A stretch of 64,000 nucleotides of DNA. Origin: Pseudopyrenochaeta lycopersici. Lineage: Eukaryota; Ascomycota; Dothideomycetes; Pleosporales; Pseudopyrenochaetaceae. A program made the translations under genes and the position numbers. The number at the start of each line of letters is the position of its first letter. The stretch's first letter is position 1. Positions 10,140 through 21,444 of the stretch are shown one piece after another. Location of the stretch: the NCBI GenBank assembly GCA_003313425.1, contig NHZP01000004.1, forward strand, positions 372,001 through 436,000, in the 5' to 3' direction. A model generated the notes under the pieces. The model made no database searches. It saw only the letters and a list, made by a program, of their open reading frames with translations, and was not told the DNA's origin.

Positions 10140-12142
10140 TTAAGCCCAAGCACCAACCAAGCTCATTAGGAATGCACCAAAAAATACCAACAGACATGCT
10201 GTGACTCTCTTCTTCCCTCTCAAAATCTGCCAACTCTCATCACTCAAGAAATCTTCTGACATGAGCTCAACAAGAGAGGCGAAGACAAGGAAACCAGCAG
10301 ACACAGCATTCATGATGCCAACAACTAGAAGACCTACCTCAGAATCCGGGCTATAGAGCGTGTGAGTCGCAATACCGATTGCTTGGCCGAGCGGTGTGCT
10401 ATGAGGGGTTAGCAAGTGCTTCAAATAGTAGAGTCCCCCGTGATCTAGTTCATGAGGAGTAAGCCTCGGTCTTGCTGAGCGCTCCAAGTGCCAGGTGCTC
10501 GATACAATCCCGTCGTCATTGAGAATTAGCCTTCCCCATAATACTGGTAACATAACATGGAGAGGTGCGTGTTCAAGACTTACGTGCAACCGTACGCGAG
10601 TGCCATGAGCCAAGGTTGCCAGGCACGCGGTTTCCATTCAATATCGGCTATGCGGACACCAAGTGCCAACCCTTCAAAGGTTTCTATGCGGACGAGTCAG
10701 AATATTCACTCAAAGTAGTTTATTAGGAACAACTCACGGTGAAAAATTATAGCAATGAGCAAGACGGTAAAGTCGTTGCCAACTGCAACAGCCAATGACA
10801 TACCGATGAAGATGCTATGAAAGAGGATTCCCATTTCCAGGAGAAAGCACTGCATGACAGCCTTCTTGTGCACTTGGTCTGGTGTTAGCACGTGGTCGTG
10901 CTGATTGAGTTCTGGACCCTCTTCGATAGCGCATCCATCGTTTTTTTGCATTGTACCTTGAATCGAATTCTCTGGCTCTGACGCAGATTCGATTGCGTCA
11001 AGCCTCTGAGAGTCTTCACGGTATCGGGATAAGGTGCGACTAATGCTCGACACCCGTCCACGCAAAAGCCCGATTTCGCGGACCTGCAAACTACCATCCG
11101 AATAAGTCCTGCGCATGGCTCCTTGGGGAATCTGGCTTGGCTCTTTCTCTTGTTCGCCCTTCCTCTGCGAAACAGCGGCGAGCCCCTCATTGCCACCACA
11201 AACATGCTGCGCTGGAGAGAAAACCATTTCAATAATCGTGACAAAGAAAATGCTAGCTAACATGATTGCTCCTGGCATGGCTGGATAATCTGTGGTCCAA
11301 AAGTTCGACAGACATGAGTTGCTAAGTGATAGAAAAGCTGTTGGAAGTAAATGGACAAAGGCTGTTGCAATCAGAACACCAGTTCCAAAATGCTTAGCAC
11401 CAAAGAGGAAAGATGGTGGAATGCGAAGTCGCGGGAACTTAAGAACGAGAATTGGGAAGGCACAGGCGGTGCCCGATACGAACAAAATGATAAAAAGGCC
11501 ACCGACATGGAAAGGAAGATCGTAGTCCGGCTGAGCTTTACCCGTCGCACACGCTGCTCTCCTGGAGAGGCGGCGAACTGGGTTACCTGTATCGCGTCAG
11601 CGTCAGCTTGCGGCAAATAACATCGCTGGCTAGAGACGGCGGAGATCATGGCACCGGCAATCTCTTACCTTTCCAAATTTGAGACGTCGGGAACTTGTTC
11701 CCTTTAGCAAAGGAAATGAAGAAAGAGGTGCAGAGTACAGACAGCAGCCACTTTGCCCAGCTCATGAAGCCAGACGTGGGGGTGAGGCTAGCTCGGTGCT
11801 CGCTCTCATACGTGATTGTTCGGGTGCAAGGTCCTATTCGTGCATTTAGCATCGCCAGTCACAGAGTAGGCACGATACATTGAGCATACCTTTGTGAGGG
11901 CCTTTGACACCCTTCCCAATCGCCCATGGCTGCTCTCCTTTTTCTGGTTTGCTGTCTTCGAGCTCACAGCGTCTGAAACTTTGAGAACTGCTACACAAGC
12001 GATCCGCATCTCCCAGCTCCCTCGCATTTGCAATGCCGTTCAAGTCCTGGCAAGTGGTAAGATCTGCGGCAAAGCGCGGTGGGTTTTGATTCCACCCTGG
12101 ATGGAAGAGCACGTCATCATCGGTCCTGGATGGGCAGTTCAT
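10140..12142 (-). CDS. ZIP-family zinc/iron transporter
   Basis: Five exons (12142-11890, 11833-11669, 11586-10738, 10683-10584, 10398-10140) give 541 residues. The hydrophilic N-terminus (MNCPSRTDDDVLFHPGWNQN) is followed by the ZIP fold: FGAKHFGTGVLIATAFVHLL in the early helices, then a long cytosolic loop with many charged residues, and the metal-binding pair HSIFIGMSLAVAVGND and HQTFEGLALGVR. The HQ of the second motif is restored only by splicing exon 3 to exon 4. The C-terminal helices include CTTPLGQAIGIATHTLYS and end in FFGAFLMSLVGAWA. ZIP proteins carry Zn or Fe into the cytosol from outside or from organelles; which metal or membrane cannot be told. The last intron (185 nt) is long for this window but keeps frame. 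Confidence 0.9.
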
Positions 12143-12931
12143 GATGGGCCGAGGCAGTAATTTTAGGCACAGCTTCCCCTTTGATCTCAGTCCTAGTCTC
12201 AGGCAAGAAAAGCGCAGACGCAGTCGTGTGCAACGGGCGAGTGTGTCGAAGAGATGACGCAGAGAAGTGTGAAGGGAACAGTCGGAATATATGACATCGA
12301 ACAGAACTACTAGTGGTCGGCTAGCGGCTCATCCGTGCAGTGGTTGCCCAAAGAGAATGCTCTGCCGAGAGCCAAGCCCAGTCCGGAAACTAGGCGCCAC
12401 GCGAAAACGGTCGGAGCAGCGCGTCGATCTCTGAGCCGTGACAAAGAGAGCGCCTGGCTTCTCATGTGATGCCTGGCTACGCATACAAAGTGTAACACCG
12501 TGTGGTGGCTGCAAGGCTGTAGACACATGTATGGCAGCATTCGGGAGGAGCGTACCGAGCCTTAGATCCGCGTGCGGCATGGCAACATTCTTCCAGTCTA
12601 GTTCCAGAAAACACTCATATGCTCGGATCCGATGTTTCCCGCACACTGCGACTATTACAGGAAGGCCAACGCCTGGCAGATTCCGGGGTAAACGCTAGTT
12701 GAAGTTAGCCGTGCGCTATCCGCAGAAGCATATTCGACACGCATCTGGATCCCTTTGCTATTCTACTACGAGCAAGCACTATTTCTATTGCACTGCTCAT
12801 GACTAGGCCTACGTCTCTAGGTATGGTTTTCGCTGAAGCGTTGCTCATGATGTATTGTTGGCATTGGCGAAAGGCATATACTGTCATACAGTTGCTTACA
12901 ATGTCTCTACGTATGGGTATCTTACACAACT
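12143..12931. other. Intergenic, 789 bp
   Basis: Upstream region of the ZIP gene and 3' flank of the folylpolyglutamate synthase gene. Open frames here have no recognisable protein pattern. No element called. Confidence 0.55.
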
Positions 12932-14527
12932 TTAGCTTGCCGGTCCGGCTTCCAACACTTCAATCGCTCCGCCAACTAGATGCAAGCTGCCCGTAATCAG
13001 CACCATGACTTCTGCGTCAGCGCCAGCATCGTTTGCATAGTTGCGTGCCACCGCTCTTGCGGTCCCGATTGCTTCTTCGATCGTACGGAGCACGTGAACC
13101 TCTGCTAGGCTGTCCATTTCTGACCACGTGGATGCGAGGGCCTTCTGGACTGCCAGTGTATCTACGTCTTGCTGGTTGGTGTTTATTGAAACTAGGTCAG
13201 GCTTGTAGCCTTCGCTGAACGTCTGGTTGGTAGTGAAGATGACGTGCGTGAAGGGCGAGGATGAGCCAGAGCTAACGCCTGATTGTAGAGCTGCATACAA
13301 CGCCTTCGCCAGCGCATTTGCATCCCGAGTCTGTTGATTGAAAATCATGATTCGTGGGACTTGCACGTGAGACGGCCGGGTTGAGGTCCTGGTATCTATT
13401 TGCTCTGCAAACCACTGTCCCGTGACTTGGATGCTCTCCATGGTATGGCCTCCGTCAATGTGCCAAGCGACACACTTCTCGTGTCTGATCTCGCAGCGAC
13501 CTGGCCAGCGTACTTGTTCCAAGCCGCGAATGAACTCGGAGGGTAGTTCGATATGGGGGGAAGTGGTGGGATCCGGGACCGAAGTATGGCCCAAGGCTCG
13601 GAGATGGGCAGCGGCGGCAGCGATGGCCAACGAGGCGTTGACCTTCTGAAAGGCAGCAGACAGCCCGAGTTTGATCTCGTTGTCCGCCAAGGCAGGGTGG
13701 AGGTCGACGACGTGTAGCTGGACGCCCTTGTCGGACGCTCGTTGGCGCAGGACGTTGATGGCCTCGTCCTTTTGCGGGGCTGTGAATGCAACACTGCCCG
13801 GCTTGAAGATGCCCGCTTTATGCCAGGCGATTTCAGGAAGTGTCGACCCGAGCATGGCTGTGTGGTCGATGCCCAGGCTGGTGACGGCGGTGACGGTGGG
13901 CTTGGTGAGGATGTTGGTGCTGTCGAATTCGCCGCCGATTCCACACTCGATGACGGCTGAGTCGACGCCTTCTTGGAGGTATGCATGCAGTGCCATGAGC
14001 GTCAGGTATCTGAAGTAGACGGGCTTTGTCGGGACATGTGCCGGCGCGCCCGCTGTCTTTGCGGCCGCCTCCAGTCTGTCCCACACGTCGAAGAAGTACT
14101 TTGCGAACAGCGGCTCTGATATTGGCTCGTTGTTGATTTGGATGCGCTCGCGGACGAATCGCAGGTGCGGGGACGTGTACAGGCCGATCCTGGTGGGCTT
14201 TGCGTGCGATGCCGGGCGGCCACTGTACTGCGCCAGGATGGACGAGATGAAGGCGCTGGTGGAGCCCTTGCCCTTTGTGCCGGCCACATGGATAGGCTTT
14301 AGCTGGTCGAAATCCGAGGGCTGCACTTGCTGTCAGTCGGCGTCCCTACATGACAAGCGCTGGGAGGCGCACACCTCGTAGCCGAGTTTGCGACACCATT
14401 CAAGCATCTCCGGTATGGCCTGCTGGTTCATGCCCCGTCCAGACTTGCGGATCGCATCGACGATGGAGAAATTGGACTGCAGCGTGTTCAGCGCCGCCAC
14501 CGCAGCCTGGTAGTCGCGGCTCTCCAT
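12932..14527 (-). CDS. MET7: Folylpolyglutamate synthase
   Basis: Two exons (14527-14375 and 14320-12932) give 513 residues. The enzyme adds glutamates to tetrahydrofolates using ATP, which keeps folates inside the cell and organelles. Exon 1 reads MESRDYQAAVAALNTLQSN and ends CRKLGYE; exon 2 continues PSDFDQLKPIHVAGTKGKGS, giving the P-loop GTKGKGST. Further Mur-ligase-like marks are GLYTSPHLRFVRERIQIN, VIECGIGGEFDSTN, TSLGIDHTAMLG, HKAGIFKPG and WHIDGGHTMES. Length and motif order fit the fungal family. The intron is GT-AG (GTGTGC to GTGCAG, 54 nt). No clear mitochondrial presequence precedes the chosen ATG. A poly-A/poly-C tract lies about 115 bp upstream. Confidence 0.94.
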
Positions 14528-15803
14528 GTTGGCCGCGCTGTGGTGAGAGCGAGCAATTGGTGCAGTGCGCCAACAGCACAGGCGTCTCCGGGCTATCAAC
14601 ATGAGGGCATCCTGTTGATGCTTGGTGGATGGCCCCCGCCAAAAAAAAACCCCCCCGTTCGTGGCCGATGACGGGACCCGGTCCGTTTTTGCATGCCACA
14701 CCAGTGCCGCCATCATCACGTGAACACGCCAAGGGCCGTTTGATCGACTGCCACGGTCCCGACGCGCTTAGCGCAAAACACTCTGGGGTTTGAGGTTCCG
14801 ACACACGCATCAGCTCCATACCCAAGCCTCTGGGCTCTCCGTGGGCAATGTGCGCGCCTTCAAGCGTTCCAGAAGGCCGTGCAGGTGGATGCTTCAAGCC
14901 GTTGAGAACCATTGTATGACCGCGTTATAGCCCGTGATGAACGATTGCATTCCAAATCGCCCGTCATGGACTAGCCGACAATTCAAACCTCCGGCCCTAT
15001 CTTGCAGAAGCCGTGCTAAAGTCAGTCGGAGCATCTTTGAATACACATCGACTTTTCTTTCTGCGCGCCTCGTTGCATCCTCGTGCGGTCCACAATGCCC
15101 CCCCCCCCCCCTTGCCACCACGACTCTCGCTACCAGCAACAGCTTGTCAGCCATGGGTCATCGCACCAGCTGGGCAGTCGCTGTTCAGTTCAGCCCGGAA
15201 CGCCAAACCTGTGGGATGTGACATGTGCAGGACTACCAACTGCGACCAAATGGGTCGCATCATTAGCCGGATCCATGTTTCACACATCGCTACCATCCTT
15301 GATTCCACCAATGTTCCCATGCATCGGACCGCGCCTGGTCGTCCATATGACTACCTTCGCGGCCACTCCAATTTCTAATACTTTTCGCGCCTTTTTGACC
15401 TCATCCCATCACTTCCTTTCGTTTTCCCCATGGCTTGTCTCCACTAAACACCTGCGGCGCAGTCTTCATAATGGGGCTGGCCTTAAACAGAACACATCTC
15501 CTGCAGATGATCTTTCAGCAGGACAAAGGAATCAAACAGACTCTTTGTCCTCGAGGCTTCAATTGGTCTCGCCCTCAAAGGTGAGCATTGTGACCATTAG
15601 GCCCTTGTGCGTCTTCCCCGACCCCGTGTTATCTTCATTTAAAGGCTGACCATGTACAAAGGACACTTGCGTAGCTCTATAGCCCTGTTCCATCATTGCG
15701 AGAAATATAAGATAGCTGCAAAAAGTACTGGATACCTCGACCCTCGGCATCTACGACACGACATACACATAATCCTTAATCAAGTGGTCACGTCACCCGA
15801 AGG
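14528..15803. other. Intergenic, 1.28 kb, with homopolymer tracts
   Basis: Divergent spacer between folylpolyglutamate synthase and the small secreted protein. It holds A9-C7 at 14641-14656 and a run of 14 C at 15098-15111, both prone to length change. No gene is supported. Confidence 0.6.
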
Positions 15804-16346
15804 ATGCTTCTCAACCGCTTCTCTGCCCTGCTCCTCGCGCTCTTCTCAACAAGTACCGCACGGCATAGCCACAAAATACAGCGCCGCGGCCTTCCGGGTG
15901 CAGTCTACACCTGCACCAGCACTGACTTTAGAGGCAATTGTCAATGGACTGCACCGCCTACTCGATGCATACAACCAGGCCCAGCGAGCTTGGGCGCTGG
16001 CATCGAGTCGCTAGGTCCTGACCCAGGTGGTTTCTGTATTCTTTATGAGAAATTCGATTGCACTGGTGCAGAGGTCCAAACCATTCGCTTCCCCGGCGTC
16101 TCATCAGGTCTCCCCCAATTTGGCGCGTTCAGATGTTCTGCAGATGGTACACAGCGCAACGCTGACCTAGATTCCAATGCTAATCTGAAGGGCCCGACGA
16201 AAGCACTCGATCCTCTCGCAGACCCAAGACTAGCAGGAGGTATAGGCAGCATGGAACGAAAGAACCACCTCGAAGAGATCAAGGCAATGGAGAAAGACGG
16301 TTTCAAAGACGGTTTGATCGGGTTCAAGAAAGATGTTTACTATTAG
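15804..16346 (+). CDS. Small secreted six-cysteine protein, crystallin-like
   Basis: One exon of 180 residues. A signal peptide (MLLNRFSALLLALFSTSTA) is followed by a short propeptide ending KIQRR, a likely Kex2 site. The mature part starts LPGAVYTCTSTDFRGNCQW and has six cysteines in all (YTC, GNC, TRC, GFC, FDC, FRC) spaced as in fungal small secreted proteins of the beta/gamma-crystallin-like type, including ESLGPDPGGFCILYEKFDCTG. The last 60 residues are charged and cysteine-free (GGIGSMERKNHLEEIKAME). Function is unknown; a wall-associated or effector role is inference from size, secretion and cysteines. No intron is needed: the frame is open from ATG to TAG. Confidence 0.8.
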   Translation: MLLNRFSALLLALFSTSTARHSHKIQRRGLPGAVYTCTSTDFRGNCQWTAPPTRCIQPGPASLGAGIESLGPDPGGFCILYEKFDCTGAEVQTIRFPGVSSGLPQFGAFRCSADGTQRNADLDSNANLKGPTKALDPLADPRLAGGIGSMERKNHLEEIKAMEKDGFKDGLIGFKKDVYY

Positions 16347-16841
16347 GCTCTGTATTAATATGGTCACCTTCCTTTCTATCGTATGTATTCACGCAAATGC
16401 CCTTCTGGCCTTGCAGGTATCCAACGTACATATTACGTCGCTCCTGGGCTCCTTCTCTCATTCTCATTTCTATTTCGCACCCCAGTTTCTTTGCCACACT
16501 TAGTTGACATGTGCCATTCGGGATGACATGTCATTATCTCTGCGATTACTTCATTCCTGATATAGGGACTAGTTCCCACTAGAGGAAAGTCCTTTTACGT
16601 CCACTGCATCGGCGAGTAGGTCGTCCAAAGCCGCATGAGCTATATCAGCGATATGTAAAGGGGTGCCGGGTTGACTTGCGAGCCATGTGTGCTATGAGGT
16701 TTCAACTTGCAGTGGATTTCCCCCATTTCAAATGGCATACGTTTCTTGAAGCTGTACAATCTTTAGAGGGTGTAGAGCAATAGTATGAGTACGTACTGTA
16801 TGGGTTTATGGTTGCCCTTTCATATTATCGTAGAGCTGCAA
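16347..16841. other. Intergenic, 495 bp, between convergent genes
   Basis: 3' flanks of the small secreted protein (plus) and the F-box-like gene (minus). The stop of the latter sits in ACAG/GTAATT, which resembles a splice donor, so a further small exon in this gap is possible but was not found. Confidence 0.45.
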
Positions 16842-17780
16842 TTACCTGTGTCCTAAACTTTCTCCCACAAGCCCCATCAGTACGAAATCGGCGCCTAGAA
16901 TACCAACTTGCTGCAAATCCCCAACAGTAATCTCAGGCATCTCGTTCAAAGCTAATGTCTGCCTCAACACCAAATGACCCCCTTTCCCAGTTGTCCACTT
17001 CACTGATCCTTGATCGATATACAATACAACTTTCTCTTCGCTTGTGGCCGGAAGATTTACAAGCCGCGGGAAACAGGGTTGTGTTTGTGTTTTCCTCAGA
17101 CACGGTTGCTTCCATATGCCCTGCGTCAACCTCCAACAACCACCCGACCCGTCAGATGCCGAGAAAAAGTCCGCAAGCCCAAACTTCGTAGCCGAAAGTG
17201 CGCTTTCCATCGCAATTCTATGCTCCAGGTACAACCCCACATCCACATCTCCCCTTCTTCCTTTAAGGTTCTCATCCATGAGCACCGTAAGCGTTTTTAC
17301 CATATCTTTTGAAATCTGACCCATGGTTCTTTGGCTCTTCCTACTCTTCAGTAGACCATCTATTGAGTCCCAGACCACTTGTATACCGTACTTGGCCACC
17401 TTCTTCAACCACGGATATTGCTTCGCCAACTTCCTCAGATGCATCTCGATCTTCTTATCCCAGTCTGCTTGTATGAAGGTGTTGACCCGGCCTTTGAAAA
17501 TGACTCCAAATCTGAGCTCTAATGCGTTGTTAAGTAGCCAAGAATAGTATTCGTGAGCCTCATGGAACCTGAATCTTTCCAGCGCCAGAAGGCTGGTTGA
17601 GCCGTAGTGCACGGGGCAAATCTGAACAATTGTGTGCTTGTTTGAGTACTCTTTTAGCTGCATTGGAAGCCCCGTGTTCATTGCAATGGACCTTTTATCA
17701 GGGATTGAAAGGTAGTCGTAAATTTCGTTTCGGAGCTCAGGAGGAAGCTCAGGCCAGAGGAACCGTGGGTTTGCAGTCAT
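16842..17780 (-). CDS. F-box-like hypothetical protein
   Basis: Single exon of 312 residues from the ATG at 17780; the frame stays open upstream but has no earlier ATG. The N-terminus FLWPELPPELRNEIYDYLSI is the degenerate F-box-like opening common in large mould families, which in true F-box proteins binds Skp1 of SCF ubiquitin ligases. The middle is mixed alpha-helical with many charged residues (FNKGRV-like loops, ADWDKKIEMHLRKLAKQYPW); the C-terminus is beta-rich (KVVLYIDQGSVKWTTGKGG). No WD40 or LRR repeats are seen, so the substrate side is unknown. The stop overlaps a donor-like GTAATT, so the C-terminus could differ if an intron follows. Confidence 0.7.
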   Translation of the reverse strand: MTANPRFLWPELPPELRNEIYDYLSIPDKRSIAMNTGLPMQLKEYSNKHTIVQICPVHYGSTSLLALERFRFHEAHEYYSWLLNNALELRFGVIFKGRVNTFIQADWDKKIEMHLRKLAKQYPWLKKVAKYGIQVVWDSIDGLLKSRKSQRTMGQISKDMVKTLTVLMDENLKGRRGDVDVGLYLEHRIAMESALSATKFGLADFFSASDGSGGCWRLTQGIWKQPCLRKTQTQPCFPRLVNLPATSEEKVVLYIDQGSVKWTTGKGGHLVLRQTLALNEMPEITVGDLQQVGILGADFVLMGLVGESLGHR

Positions 17781-19161
17781 CCTGACCACTTCCCGTCGCC
17801 TCGCAAGGGCTCTAACTAAGGGTGTAGCTGAATGCGACAAGTCGCGCGGCAGCAGAAAGATACTTTACTCAAAGCGGATCGCTGACTTCAAGTCGACTGC
17901 GCGGCGTGATTCAAATTTGACTGATCGATACTGTGGATCTTCAAAACCTACGCCCAAGAATTGAGAAAGTCTTTAAGCTCAGTATCCCGGTGTGTGACCA
18001 CAAGCTGGCTAGTTTTTGCACGCGCAAGACTGTAACAGTGATTTGAAGTGAAAGATAGATCACGTGACAACGATTGCCTGTTGCTCCGCGTGAAAGTTGG
18101 CAAGCCACTAAGCTTTTCCATTGTCAGCCGGCTTTCGCACATACTTGACCAAGTTGAGTACCTCGTAGTATACACATATTACCAACAAGGCTGGCTGATG
18201 AATTAAACTTTTATGTAGGCGCAATTTTTTTCACAGTGGTCGTTCGGTAACAACTCGGCATAATGCAGGTTACGCTTTGGCGTCGGCAACAGTAGCTGAT
18301 TAAGGGAGCATTTTGTTTGATTGAAGCAGTGGATTGCTGCTACATGTGACCTGAAAATGCAAACCATAGTTAGCCTTGTGGGTCTCGACTTGCTAAATGC
18401 GTACCAGAGCAACGTGTTAGGGCCAGACACGGAATATGCATGTACTTTTGTAATGTTGACCCTGGGAACCAGGGCGTGAAATATCTTTATACCATCGCTT
18501 GCGAGAAAAAGAGCTCGGTTGTGCTTTAAAAAGGCGTAGGACGATGGACGCGCGGTGGTGACGAGGAAATACTTGCTGACCGATTAACACATATTGATTG
18601 AATTGCTGGTAAGAAATATTGATTTGAGGGAGAATAAAGACAAATTGAATGGCGCTGCCGATATAAATGTGCATCCTGATATTCACTGCTACTAGGTTGT
18701 TGACTCATTCGATGTTGGCGGCCTAAAATCCCTGGGACGAATCATTTGCGCATGCGCCACAATTGTGTTCACTTGGGTCTCACTGAGCCTCGTGACTGGT
18801 GGGTGCATAGTAGATCCAGACCGATAGGCCCGCACTGAACTATTGCTGTGCATTACTCGGAGCATTGCGCACAGCGGCGACGGTCAGGTCGTATTGGAAC
18901 TTTCACTCGAGTATCGAAATACTAGTTGGAAGCGATGGGTCTGTATGTGCACTAAGTTGTAGAATGGCATGCGATTTGCAAACCAAACGTAGCAAGGCGG
19001 CACTTCAGAGGCCAATCATTACTACCAGCCAACCTAGCCGGTAGCCGAAAAGAGAGGTAGACCTTGTAACGCATTACGATAATTGCCCATCATCGCGAGC
19101 ACCATGATCCAAGAACGCCATCCCAGCCATTTTTTGATCTGTACAGTATGCAGTAGATGAA
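17781..19161. other. Intergenic, 1.38 kb
   Basis: Lies upstream of the F-box-like gene and downstream of NOP7, both minus strand. Short open frames show no protein-like pattern. No repeat or RNA gene was recognised. Confidence 0.55.
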
Positions 19162-21272
19162 TTACAGCGCTTCAGCAGCCGCCTTTGCCTTCTCCAATCT
19201 CGCACGTTTTCTCCTGAGGTTCTCAGACTCGGTGTCGCGCTTGTTTTCTCCATACTCGATCCGCTTGAGAAGCTTACGCTTCTTATTGGACAACATCATC
19301 TTCTGCCTCTCCCTCTCTTCTTCCTCATCACGCTTCTTCTTTTCAAATTTCTTGCGGATTGCAGTATTCTGTTCTTTCTTAGAGGGCTTAGTCACTTCGA
19401 GCTTCTTCCCGGTAGCTTCCGCTTCAAGTTCTCGTTGATGTTGGAGGCGAGCAGTTTCTCCCTCGGAAACGTCGGATTCGGCATCAGAGTCGAAGCCATC
19501 GAGCGCTTCTGCAGCGACGCCAGCATCAGAGTCGCTTTCATCACTGATGTCCTCTGAGTCGGTCTCGGGTACGTCCATGCCTTCTCCTACTTCGACAGAG
19601 CCCTGGCGATCAACGATGGCATCCATGTCCTCGTCACCGTCAGCACCGAATGCTGACTCATCATCATCACCTTCGTCTTCGAAGGCTTCCGCCTCGCCGT
19701 CTGGCTGCTGTGCTGATAAGGGAAGATTAGGGTCGTACTCTCCTTTTTTGGGTTTTACCCAAGGACTCAGATGAGGTGGTAGCTCGGCGCCAGGTGCGTA
19801 CAAATCCGGGCGCAATAGTTTGCTTTGATTGATACAGTCCCAAACCCACTGTGGCTGGACGTACGTTCGGCCAGGCATAGTCGATCGGGGCCATTGAGCT
19901 ACGGCAGGTGCTGCGCCACCGTTTTCGGTCTCAGGGACGTCAGGAGCTGGGGCTCCGTTGGAGAGCGAGGGTCGATCGACAATCTGGTGTGTGATTGCGG
20001 GGTCCGACTCATTCGTTGTGAAGGCACCGTCACCGAGGATGCCATCCCAGCCAACTCGCTTGCAGCCAAAAGCCTTCAGAATGAACTCCAGGGACGCTCT
20101 GGGCGTCTCGCGGGACAGAAAGAAGGTAAAAGGTGCAAAAAGCGAAGCAACCTCGGCACTACTGGCTTGGGGCTGAGGCAAAATGTCGGCGTCGGGCGCT
20201 GTTGGCTCAAACTTGTCAATGCCCTCTGTACCCTCGTCGTCGTCATTATGGTCGTTGTCTTCGGCTGCGGCAGCCGTCACAGCAGCAGGCGTGTCTGCTC
20301 CCTCAGTATCTGGCATGGCCGCGATTCGATCTGCCATAGCCTGCGCCTCTTGGTTGATCGCTACGTCCTGGGCGTGGCCGTTGGTTGTGCCATTTGTGGG
20401 ATTAGCGTTGCCCTCCAGCTGGAATGCAGCCAGCTCTCCACCCTGCTCGTCGCTCTTGGCATTGAACTTGGGGGGGTACACGAGGCCAACAGAGGTATAC
20501 AGCCGGTAGTTGACAAAGCCGAGCAGGGTGGTGTAAAACTCGACGAAGGTGCCCATGATCCTGAAATCAATATCGCCACCGGTCCGCTGAACGAAGCGGT
20601 AGGGGACCAGCCAGAGGATGTCCTGGCCCTGTATCGTTGCTTGGTAGTAAATGCCCTTGATGGAGAGGAAAGACTTTCGGAGGGCATGCGAGGTGATTAC
20701 GTAGTGCTCGAATTCACGCGTCAGGCGCTGGCAGAGAGCGATGGTCTTTGCGGGAATGTGCTCGCTGGAGGGGAGGTTGGCGAAGAGAAAGAGCATGGAG
20801 AGGGCGTCGTCGAGGTCGCGCAGGGCGTCGACAAAGGTGGGGTAGCGCTCCTTGATGATGTGGTCGAGCTTGAGCTTGGGCATGAGGTTCTTCTCGAGCC
20901 TGGCGGCATCGCCGGCCTCGCCGCGGCCCAGGGCACGGCCAATCTTCTTTGCGACCGACTTGTGCTCGCGGAACTTTGCGAGCAGCGGCTCGTGGAGCAG
21001 ATAGTGGATGTCCTTTGTGTAGTAGAAGGTGGTGGCGGCGGTGGAGCCCTTGGAGACCTTCTTCTTGTTGCGCGGCTCGCGGGGGTAGATGCCCTTGAAG
21101 ATGCAGAGCCGCCTGAAGTCGGGCAGGGAAATCTGCAGCTTCTTCACGGCGCGGGTGCGCGTGATGTAGTTTTTGGCTGCGCCAGAGGTGCCTGTGGCGG
21201 CAGAGTCAGCAGGGGTCGTCGCGTGCACGGCAGGAGGGGGGGCATGCCTTTCTTCTTGCTGCGGCCGGCCAT
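19162..21272 (-). CDS. NOP7: Pescadillo homologue, ribosome biogenesis factor
   Basis: Two exons (21272-21248 and 21191-19162) give 684 residues. Exon 1 is only MAGRSKKKG, whose final Gly codon is completed by exon 2 ([20 protein letters not shown]). The join uses a GC-AG intron (AAG/GCATGC to CCACAG, 56 nt); no GT donor gives this conserved start. The pescadillo N-terminal domain includes [25 protein letters not shown] domain lies near residues 355-470 ([32 protein letters not shown]). An acidic stretch rich in D/E/S follows, then a highly charged coiled-coil C-terminus ([20 protein letters not shown]). In yeast Nop7 works with Erb1 and Ytm1 in 60S subunit maturation in the nucleolus. It shares a 172-bp promoter with PIG-U. 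Confidence 0.95.
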
Positions 21273-21444
21273 TGTGAGTGCTGGAGGGCTGTGAAGGGCA
21301 CGTCCAAGAGGGCTGGCTGGCGGGACAAAAAAAAGTTGGAGATGCGGCGGCTGCTTAGCCGACATGGGCCCGGCGGTAGCGCGGCTGCAACGCCCGCCAC
21401 GGCCTCGCGAGCAACTCACCTCCAGCGCGCACCGCCTCGCCGCC
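21273..21444. promoter_or_regulatory. Compact bidirectional promoter, NOP7 and PIG-U
   Basis: Only 172 bp separate the two divergent start codons, so both 5' UTRs and the promoter must fit here. It is GC-rich with no evident TATA box. Confidence 0.55.

Noticed and set aside
19825..21294. Long plus-strand open frame of 489 codons opposite NOP7
   Set aside because: It is antisense to a well-supported pescadillo exon and its residues are Gly/Val/Arg/Glu-rich, a shadow of coding composition.
21206..21400. Alternative longer start for NOP7 through MAGVAAALPPGP-like frame
   Set aside because: It is in another frame; the conserved [17 protein letters not shown] start is obtained only by the GC-AG splice.
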